NCBI RefSeq assembly: GCF_014192515.1
Contig: NZ_JACHYB010000001.1
Location: 1,054,001 to 1,118,000, forward strand
Reading direction: 5' to 3'
Origin: Microbacter margulisiae
GTDB taxonomy: Bacteria > Bacteroidota > Bacteroidia > Bacteroidales > Paludibacteraceae
Length of the DNA stretch: 64,000 bases
Shown: in pieces, positions 57,760 through 64,000 of the stretch
How the letters are laid out: every line of letters starts with the position of its first letter
How positions within the stretch are numbered: the first letter of the stretch is position 1
Translations under genes and position numbers: made by a program
The notes under the pieces: generated by a model
Told to the model about the DNA's origin: nothing
What the model saw: the letters and a program-made list of their open reading frames with translations, nothing else
The model's database searches: none

Positions 57760-59208
57760 TTATACATCAAAACTTCTTTTCAGCAGCTCGGGATACTTGT
57801 GGTCAACCGTAAGGATAAACTCCCCGAACATCGTATTGGCCCACGCAAACCATTTCCGCGTGTACTTCCTCGCATCGTCCTTCCAAAAGGATTCATGGAT
57901 GAAGCCTGTCCCTGCATCCGTGTCGCGCAGGCTCTGCAGGCTGTATGCCACTTCTTCTTTTTCCATCGAGGTGATCCCCCGCATGATCAGACTCATCGGC
58001 CATATCCAGCCCAACCCTACATGGGGGCCACCTATCCCCTCGCCTGCCTTCCCCCTGAAATAATAGGGGTTGTCTTCGCTCCATACAAACCTCCGTGTGT
58101 TCTGGTAGATGGGATCGCCTTCCGGAATAAAAGGGCAGAGGTAAGGCAGGGATAGCAAACCGGGGACATTGGCATCGTCCATACATAGCTGGTTCCCGAA
58201 GCCGTCTGCTTCGTATACATATATTTCCCCGTATTCCGGATGTCGTTTCTTCCCGTACTCTTCTACGGCTCGCTTTACTTCTGATGCCAGTCTCCTGCAT
58301 TTCTGTGCAAAGGAATGGTCACCCGTCACTTTATCCGATATCTCCGCTAACTGGTGTAAGGATTCAATGGCAAAGAGGTTGGAGGGAATTAAAAAGCTGA
58401 ATATCGTGGCATCGTCTGATGGCCGGAAGGTGGAACAGATCATCCCCACGGGCTTGATGGGGCTGCCATAGCCGTTGTTTAATACCGTATCGCTTTGTTT
58501 GTCGGTTACCCGTGTAAAGGTGTAGGGGGTGGTGCCATCCTTGCGTTGTTGTTGTACAAAGGTTTCATAGACCCGGCTCATGGCATACTTCCATTGCTGG
58601 TCGAAGATAGTTTGGTTGCCGGTCTTCTTCCAGTAGTAATAGGCCAAGCGGATCGGGTAGCAGAGCGAATCGATCTCCCATTTCCTTTCATGGAGCTGGG
58701 GGATCATCTTCGTGTGGTCACTGTCCCATTCGCTGCCTGTTGCCCCCTTATTGAACGCATTGGCATAGGGATCGAGCCCTATGCAATAGCTTTGACGCCG
58801 TATCACGCCTTCTATCATCAGGCTGAGCTGGGGATCGTCATTGACCAGCGAAAGGTAGGGATAGACTTGCGCCGAGGAGTCTCGCAACCACATGGCATCG
58901 ATATCACCCGTGATGACAAAGGTGTCGGGTTTCCCTCCTTTCATCGAAAATTCTACGGTCGTATCCAGTGTATTGGGATAACAGTTCTCAAACATCCAGG
59001 CAAGTTTCGGATCTTTGATCTTTTGCTTCATCTGCTCTATGGTGGCTTCCACGGCTTTGGACGTGAAGTTGCGTTTGCCTAAAGGAGGACGCTCTGTCTT
59101 ATAACTCAGGGATTCCAGCACTCCTGCATTCCCCATCATCGATCGGCTCAGCGCTACACCTGCCAACACTATCCCACTCTTGCGTATAAAGTCTCTTCGC
59201 GTCGTCAT
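57760..59208 (-). CDS. Exo-alpha-1,6-mannosidase, GH125
   Basis: 482-residue GH125 (formerly DUF1237) enzyme. An N-terminal twin-arginine signal (MTTRRDFIRKSGIVLAGVAL) suggests Tat export. Family blocks: VITGDIDAMWLRDSSAQVYPYL, NAFNKGATGSEWDSDHT, YYWKKTGN, and MCSTFRPSDDATIFSFLIPSN (here ICSTFRPSDDATIF). GH125 enzymes of Clostridium and Streptococcus remove alpha-1,6-linked mannose with inversion, and one is an N-glycan enzyme. The gene is richer in G+C than the flanking GH29 and GH20 genes, as is GH92, with which it is separated by only 31 bases; the pair may have entered together. Confidence 0.93.
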   Translation of the reverse strand: MTTRRDFIRKSGIVLAGVALSRSMMGNAGVLESLSYKTERPPLGKRNFTSKAVEATIEQMKQKIKDPKLAWMFENCYPNTLDTTVEFSMKGGKPDTFVITGDIDAMWLRDSSAQVYPYLSLVNDDPQLSLMIEGVIRRQSYCIGLDPYANAFNKGATGSEWDSDHTKMIPQLHERKWEIDSLCYPIRLAYYYWKKTGNQTIFDQQWKYAMSRVYETFVQQQRKDGTTPYTFTRVTDKQSDTVLNNGYGSPIKPVGMICSTFRPSDDATIFSFLIPSNLFAIESLHQLAEISDKVTGDHSFAQKCRRLASEVKRAVEEYGKKRHPEYGEIYVYEADGFGNQLCMDDANVPGLLSLPYLCPFIPEGDPIYQNTRRFVWSEDNPYYFRGKAGEGIGGPHVGLGWIWPMSLIMRGITSMEKEEVAYSLQSLRDTDAGTGFIHESFWKDDARKYTRKWFAWANTMFGEFILTVDHKYPELLKRSFDV

Positions 59209-59239
59209 TACTTCCTTTATTTTTTATCTATCAACTATT

Positions 59240-61498
59240 TCAATAATCAATGTGAGACACCGGACAATCCTTAGGTTGTGTTGCCCATGAAGATGGTTTG
59301 TCGCCCATCCGGAAGATCAGCCTGCCGCCTTGCTCTATCGTTTTCCTTGTGATGTAGGAGTAGGGATAGTCCTTCCCATTCAGCGTCGCCGATTGAATGT
59401 ATTTATTGGCCTTGCTCACATCCTTCGCCTCTACCTCAAAGGGATGTCCGCTTCCTGTATGCAGTGTGATTTTCGAAAACACCGGACTCCCAATCGCATA
59501 TTCTCCACTGGACGGATTCACCGGATAGAAGCCCATCGCTCCAAAGACATACCATGCTGACATCTGCCCGCAGTCGTCATTCCCGCATAGTCCCGACCGT
59601 GTGTCGGTGTACAGCGAATCCATGATCTCCCGGACCCTGTCTGCTGTTTTATAGGGTTCGCCAACGTAATCGTACAGATAGGCTATCTCATGGCTGGGTT
59701 CATTCCCCTGTGCATATTGGCCGATCATCCCGCTTACATCGGGTTCTCCCGGGTTATTATTGATAGAGGGTTGGTCAAAAAGGGAATCTAATTTGTGGGC
59801 AAAGGCTTTCTTCCCTCCGATCAGATGGACTAACCCGTCTACATCCTGCGGGGCAAAAAAGGTGTATTGCCATGAATTGCCTTCCGTAAAGTCATCACTG
59901 CCTAACCGTGATACGTCGATCGGGTTAAAGGGTTCCCGCCATTGGCCTTGGGTGTCTTTCCCCTGCAAAAAACGGGTGGCTGGGTTATAGAGATTCTTAT
60001 AGTTTTCTGCACGTTGCATGTATTTCCTGTAATCAGCCATCTTCCCCAGCTTCCTGGCTACCTGTGCCACACACCAGTCGTCATAGGCGTATTCTACGGT
60101 GATCGATACGGAATTGTTTTCTACGTTATCGGGGACATAACCGTATTGATGGTAGGCTTTCATGCCCCGGATGGTATCCTCTACAGTGGCTTTCATCGCC
60201 TGGTAGGCTTCTGCTATGTTGAAATCGGGATGGCCGTGCAGGCAGGCGTCTGCTATAACCGGGATACTGTGGTTCCCGATCATGCACCAGGTCTCGTTGG
60301 AATCCAGTTCCCACACCGGGAGTCGTCCGCCTTCCTTGTACATGGCCAGCATGGATTTGACAAAATCGTCGTTGGTCTTGGGTTCTATCAGCGAATAGAG
60401 GGGGTGGGCTGCCCGGAAGGTGTCCCACAGGGAGAAAACGGTGTAGTAGTGAAAGCCTTGGGCTTGGTGTACTTTCCTGTCCATGCCCACATATTGCCCA
60501 TTGACATCGCTATAGAGGTACGGGGCCAGCAGCGAATGGTACACGGCCGTATAGAACGTGCGCTTCTCTGCTGTGCTGCCTCCTTCTACTTCTATCTTCG
60601 ATAATAGCTTATTCCAGCTCTTTTCTGCCGAGGCTCTCACGGCCGAAAAGTCCCATCCGGGGAGTCCCGATTCCAGGTTGGCCTTTGCATTGGCGATGCT
60701 GACGGCTGAAATGGATACCTTCACGAGTACGGGTTGGCCTGTGGTACCGGAAAAGCGTATCAGGGCTTTTTCTATTTTCCCTGTCCCTGCTGCCTTGTCT
60801 TCTTCTATCTGTCCGTCATTGTCTATGGCTTTCTTTTCTATCGGCTGGTTGAACTTGGCATAGAAATAGACATACCGGTCGTGGGCCCAGCCTGTGGATT
60901 GCCGGTAGCCTTCTACTGCGTCATCGCCTACAAAACGGATCGAAGAGGATACCGTTTTGTTCTGTATGCCCCGTCCCAGGTCGATAATCATATCCCGGTC
61001 TCCCGTCTTGGGATAGGTGTAGCGTTGCAGCGCGCAGCGTGCGGTGGCGGTCAGTTCGGCTTTGATGCCATAGCTTTTTAGCATTACTGAATAGTAACCT
61101 ACACTGGCCTGTTCGTCCTGATGGCTGAAGATGGAGCGGTAGCCTTCTCCGGGATGTTCCTTACTCCCGGGTTCGGTTTTCCACCCTCCGGTATAGGCCA
61201 TAAAGAGAATGTCGCCCAGATCGGCAGCACCTGTCCCGCTTAAATGGGTGAGCGAAAAACCCATCAGAGACGTGTCGCTGTCATGGTATCCCGAACACCA
61301 GTCCCACCCGTCTTCTCCTGTATCGGGACTCACCTGTACCATCCCATGTGGCAGGCATGGCCCGGGAAACGTGTGCCCATGAGCTCCTGTCCCGATAAAG
61401 GGATCGACATACTGGGTTAAATCTTGGGAATAGGAGATAAATCTATTCCCAAAAATGGATGCCAAAAGCATCATGATATAAACTACTTTATTTCTCAT
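59240..61498 (-). CDS. Alpha-mannosidase, GH92
   Basis: 752-residue exported, calcium-dependent exo-alpha-mannosidase. Signal peptide about 1-24. Family signatures: YVDPFIGTGAHGHTFPGPCLPHGMVQ, DSDTSLMGFSLTHLSGTGAADLGD, FSLWDTFRAAHPLYSLIEP, NEPSHEIAYLYDYVGEPYKT, and GNDDCGQMSAWYVFGAMGFYPVNP. GH92 is greatly expanded in Bacteroidota and mainly trims alpha-1,2/1,3 mannose from high-mannose N-glycans and yeast mannan; which linkage is not decidable here. The G+C content is about 53% in a 60-base sample (60541-60600), against about 35% in a sample of GH20. Confidence 0.96.
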   Translation of the reverse strand: MRNKVVYIMMLLASIFGNRFISYSQDLTQYVDPFIGTGAHGHTFPGPCLPHGMVQVSPDTGEDGWDWCSGYHDSDTSLMGFSLTHLSGTGAADLGDILFMAYTGGWKTEPGSKEHPGEGYRSIFSHQDEQASVGYYSVMLKSYGIKAELTATARCALQRYTYPKTGDRDMIIDLGRGIQNKTVSSSIRFVGDDAVEGYRQSTGWAHDRYVYFYAKFNQPIEKKAIDNDGQIEEDKAAGTGKIEKALIRFSGTTGQPVLVKVSISAVSIANAKANLESGLPGWDFSAVRASAEKSWNKLLSKIEVEGGSTAEKRTFYTAVYHSLLAPYLYSDVNGQYVGMDRKVHQAQGFHYYTVFSLWDTFRAAHPLYSLIEPKTNDDFVKSMLAMYKEGGRLPVWELDSNETWCMIGNHSIPVIADACLHGHPDFNIAEAYQAMKATVEDTIRGMKAYHQYGYVPDNVENNSVSITVEYAYDDWCVAQVARKLGKMADYRKYMQRAENYKNLYNPATRFLQGKDTQGQWREPFNPIDVSRLGSDDFTEGNSWQYTFFAPQDVDGLVHLIGGKKAFAHKLDSLFDQPSINNNPGEPDVSGMIGQYAQGNEPSHEIAYLYDYVGEPYKTADRVREIMDSLYTDTRSGLCGNDDCGQMSAWYVFGAMGFYPVNPSSGEYAIGSPVFSKITLHTGSGHPFEVEAKDVSKANKYIQSATLNGKDYPYSYITRKTIEQGGRLIFRMGDKPSSWATQPKDCPVSHIDY

Positions 61499-61560
61499 AA
61501 TCTTAGAATTTATTATCGTTGCTATTTCTCCTGTTTAGTATTGTTCCTTCATTTTAATCG

Positions 61561-62691
61561 TCATTGTTTCGGAATTGAAACAGAATCCTGAACTGTTTTA
61601 TAAATGGTATCCAGTAGGCCATTGTCCGGTTTATCGCATGTCAATTCCCAAAACATGATACCTCCCAGTCCTTGTTCTTTGGCATATTTTGTCTTGAGTT
61701 CTACGGATCGTTTATCATCGAATGTTCCAAAGGCATGTTTCACAGCACTGTAACAATAGGGTGCCCGGGATGCTTTATCCCAGTAGCGTACAAATCCGTT
61801 ATCGGGGGCAAAGTAGGATTCAAAATCTTTATAATTAATCATGGCCGTAAACTTCCCCGGCTGGAATAAACCATGGTTGGTATCAGGCACAGCCGTCCAA
61901 ACTCTGGCATAAAAGGCGGCACCAATCACAATCTTATGCATATCAACATGGATAGAATCAAGGTACTGAATGGCATGATTCACTGATTCCGGTTGGTGAG
62001 GTGAAGAATAAAGCGGGGTATGCAGTCCGGTGACTTTGCTGTAGCCATTTACCAAATCATACGACATAAGATTTACATAATTCACTAAAGGGACTACTTT
62101 GCGCCAATCAATAGAATATCTTAAATATGTATCAAAACCTCCGGCTGCAAAGCTGATGATTTTATGCTTTCCTAATTCATGCCGCAAACTTTTAATTAAT
62201 TCCGTAAAGTGATGTTTATCCTCGGGCGTAAACAGATGACCCGGATATCCCTGGATAGTTGGATATTCCCAATCTAAATCGATCCCGTCCAAATGGTATT
62301 CATCCAGGATCTGCTTGGTCGACCGGGCAAATTCCCTACGCCCTCTTGCCGTCGAAAATGCGGCTGAACAGGGAGCACAACCTCCCCAACCTCCCATCGA
62401 AACCATCACTTTCAAATGGGGATACTCTTTTTTTAAGGCTGCCAACTGAAGCAGCGTGATACTGTCTGCAGGGGAATCTACGGTTAAGCGATTCTCACGT
62501 ATATGCAGGAAACTATAGATCAAATGCGTCAGCTCATTCACATGATACTGGTTAATCGCCGTACCATTCCCCGTGTAATAGGCCATCACTGCCATGGGAG
62601 ATTTCTCATAGGAATGATTCAACGCAGAAGTTCTTTCAAAACTAATAGCAAAAATAAGACTTAATAAGATAAATGAATAAATAAGCTTCAT
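61561..62691 (-). CDS. Glycoside hydrolase family 18 (chitinase / endo-beta-N-acetylglucosaminidase)
   Basis: 376-residue exported GH18 enzyme. Signal peptide about 1-23. The barrel has the SxGG motif (VMVSMGGWGG, 95-104) and the catalytic DxxDxDxE motif DGIDLDWEYP at 135-144 with acid E142; YVNLMSYDL and the final strand GLGGIMFWELTCD are also canonical. By sequence alone it looks as much like a chitinase (with a chitinase-insertion-like segment near 255-310) as an endo-beta-N-acetylglucosaminidase. The locus favours cleavage within the chitobiose core of N-glycans. It is the first hydrolase after the SusD-like gene, separated by a hairpin. Confidence 0.92.
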   Translation of the reverse strand: MKLIYSFILLSLIFAISFERTSALNHSYEKSPMAVMAYYTGNGTAINQYHVNELTHLIYSFLHIRENRLTVDSPADSITLLQLAALKKEYPHLKVMVSMGGWGGCAPCSAAFSTARGRREFARSTKQILDEYHLDGIDLDWEYPTIQGYPGHLFTPEDKHHFTELIKSLRHELGKHKIISFAAGGFDTYLRYSIDWRKVVPLVNYVNLMSYDLVNGYSKVTGLHTPLYSSPHQPESVNHAIQYLDSIHVDMHKIVIGAAFYARVWTAVPDTNHGLFQPGKFTAMINYKDFESYFAPDNGFVRYWDKASRAPYCYSAVKHAFGTFDDKRSVELKTKYAKEQGLGGIMFWELTCDKPDNGLLDTIYKTVQDSVSIPKQ

Positions 62692-62775
62692 AAGATGTTT
62701 TACAATTTTGCATCAAGTAATGTATAGTAAGTAAAATATAGAATAAGTCATAAGCACAAATTAATTTCTAAACAC

Positions 62776-62813
62776 TAAAATATGAAAGCCACTTGTCAAA
62801 ATGGCTTTCATAT
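62776..62813 (-). terminator. Hairpin after the susD-like gene
   Basis: ATATGAAAGCCA (62780-62791) pairs perfectly over 12 bp with TGGCTTTCATAT (62802-62813); on the minus strand only TTTTAG follows. It may be a partial terminator that lowers expression of the hydrolases relative to the transporter genes, an arrangement common in Sus-like loci. Confidence 0.75.
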
Positions 62814-62839
62814 TAAAAATATGCTCTTCCCAGATTCCT

Positions 62840-64000
62840 CTATTGCTGTTTAGCCCACCATAAAGGAGTAGATACAGCATCCGGTCCTGAAAGTAGTTTT
62901 ATAGCATCCTGATATCCAGTAGGATTACTAGTAGCAAGACTTGAAGGATATTTTATCCGTTGCGGGAAGTTTTTAATGCTTGAAGTCATATAATTTGATT
63001 GTGTCAAATTAGGCAACGTAACAATTGGTTTTTCAACATCAACATTCTCAAAAAAAGGAAGCCCAAGACGACGTTGATCATTCCATGCTTCCAAAGGAAG
63101 CCAAGGCATTTCAGAAATGTATTTTTGGGTAATAATTTTAGTCAAATGATCATTATGTACCGTTCCATTCATATATAAATTATTTGCAGGATACGTAAAA
63201 GTATATGATTCAATTTGATGGGTATATCCATTCATGCATTGCATTTGTACTGTAGCAGGTGGTTCTGTCGTATTATCCCAATTAACACATGTCCCATCGC
63301 GGTTATAATCATTCGAAGCCAAATAAGTAGCAGCACTGCCTAGGCCAAAATAATCAAAACTTGCCTGGACACCATCCTCATAAGCAGTTTTTGCATCTAT
63401 TCCAGCATTCCAACCATATAAAGCACCTTCAGCTAAAAGAAAATATGTTTCGGCAGGTTGGAAGAATACACGATGACTGGTTCCATTACGATACTGCATA
63501 GCAAGGCCAGGGCAAGTGCCGGGATAGGAATAAAAATTACTATTATTGTATTTATTCAAATCTCCCCATTCTCCACTAGTAGTTCCATTCCATGTAAAGG
63601 CACGGTCAACATGGATTGTATCTGTATTGACACCGGCTATAGGATATAGTAATCCAACAGTATCTTCTGCATAATTTCCCCATGTTGGATAATTACAAAA
63701 AGTAGGACTCTGAAAATCTCCTGGAATATAAAATGTTTTCAAAGCACGTGGATCTAAAGCATAAGGTAAACCATCAAAACTGAATCCTCTCGACGGATCA
63801 TTCGTATAATACGGCAAATGCTTGTCATATTTGATTCCCATCCAGTTTGCAGGTTTAACGTGTGGTTGTGCAGCAGCATCTACCAATGTAGAAGTTGGAA
63901 TACCTCCAAGACCAAAATAAATATTAAATTGCGTTTCCGAAAGAGACTGAATATCCCATTGTCTTGTCATCACTCCAGTCAATGCATCCCAGCCATTATC
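62840..64000 (-). CDS. SusD/RagB-family glycan-binding outer-membrane lipoprotein (C-terminal part, cut by window edge)
   Basis: 387 residues are visible and the frame is open to the last base, so the lipoprotein signal lies outside. SusD proteins sit on the cell surface and close over the SusC TonB-dependent channel. Typical C-terminal features: RVFFQPAETYFLLAEGALYGWN (the TPR-like RxAExYLxxAE block), KIITQKYISEMPWLPLEAWNDQRRLGLPFF, and PQRIKYPSSLATSNP near the end. The susC gene is expected upstream (beyond 64000). It marks the region as a polysaccharide-utilisation locus, and its glycan should be the one degraded by the downstream enzymes. Confidence 0.93.
   Translation of the reverse strand, partial: DNGWDALTGVMTRQWDIQSLSETQFNIYFGLGGIPTSTLVDAAAQPHVKPANWMGIKYDKHLPYYTNDPSRGFSFDGLPYALDPRALKTFYIPGDFQSPTFCNYPTWGNYAEDTVGLLYPIAGVNTDTIHVDRAFTWNGTTSGEWGDLNKYNNSNFYSYPGTCPGLAMQYRNGTSHRVFFQPAETYFLLAEGALYGWNAGIDAKTAYEDGVQASFDYFGLGSAATYLASNDYNRDGTCVNWDNTTEPPATVQMQCMNGYTHQIESYTFTYPANNLYMNGTVHNDHLTKIITQKYISEMPWLPLEAWNDQRRLGLPFFENVDVEKPIVTLPNLTQSNYMTSSIKNFPQRIKYPSSLATSNPTGYQDAIKLLSGPDAVSTPLWWAKQQ

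Noticed and set aside
58495..60604. Long antisense open frames (195 and 220 codons) opposite GH125 and GH92
   Set aside because: They follow from the high G+C of these two genes, have no family motifs, and lie fully opposite well-defined enzymes.

Overview
The window is a chromosomal segment of a member of the Bacteroidales (phylum Bacteroidota). The evidence is: promoters of the Bacteroidetes type (TTTG, 18-21 bases, TAnnTTTG) in front of many genes; few Shine-Dalgarno sequences; a SusD-like protein next to a run of glycoside hydrolases; a parA-parB-DUF5683-transglycosylase cluster; an RteC protein and a Bacteroides-type integrase; and 16S/23S genes of Bacteroidales character. The family is not certain; a fermentative Paludibacter-like or Dysgonomonas-like lineage would fit.

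Layout. 1-3.6 kb: the end of a CzcA-type RND pump, a YfcE-type phosphoesterase, mgsA and leuB. 3.6-7.2 kb: a small secreted protein whose signal peptide looks frameshifted, then a 1020-residue protein built like a single-chain restriction-modification enzyme but with nuclease and methylase motifs that look dead. 7.3-13.7 kb: an AMP-forming acyl-CoA synthetase, a DUF4130/radical-SAM pair predicted to act on DNA, and a polyferredoxin/DUF362 pair. 14.0-19.9 kb: a complete minus-strand rRNA operon (16S-tRNA-Ile-tRNA-Ala-23S-5S) with two tandem promoters, a terminator and a tRNA-like relic in the spacer. 20.5-24.6 kb: mobile DNA: rteC, a tyrosine recombinase, and a 1430-bp ISL3-type insertion sequence with 21-bp ends and an 8-bp target duplication. 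24.7-25.0 kb: tRNA-Ser and tRNA-Leu. 25.2-30.3 kb: serC-serA-ridA and a dipeptidyl peptidase IV. 30.4-48.2 kb: housekeeping genes: rnhB, ndh, tRNA-Met, an M16 protease, a MerR regulator, mltD-like, DUF5683, parB, parA, glycosyltransferase 9, DUF4254, ahcY, a Yip1-like protein, smpB, an aminotransferase, a LolC/E-like permease, a glycosyltransferase 4 and a small membrane protein.

48.4-64.0 kb is the most coherent accessory region: a minus-strand polysaccharide-utilisation locus, SusD > GH18 > GH92 > GH125 > GH29 > GH20 > GH2 > transglutaminase-like protein. Together these activities would take apart a eukaryotic N-glycan: the endo-glycosidase releases it, GH92 and GH125 remove alpha-mannose, GH2 splits the beta-mannose, GH20 removes GlcNAc and GH29 the fucose. 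The transglutaminase-fold protein at the end carries a GRCGE...H...ACE pattern that recalls peptide:N-glycanase, so it might act on the peptide side. GH125 and GH92 are clearly richer in G+C than the genes around them.

The two strongest leads for something undescribed are the apparently catalytically dead R-M-like protein (4179-7241) and the glycoprotein-degradation locus with its transglutaminase-like member. All family calls come from reading motifs; no database search was possible.
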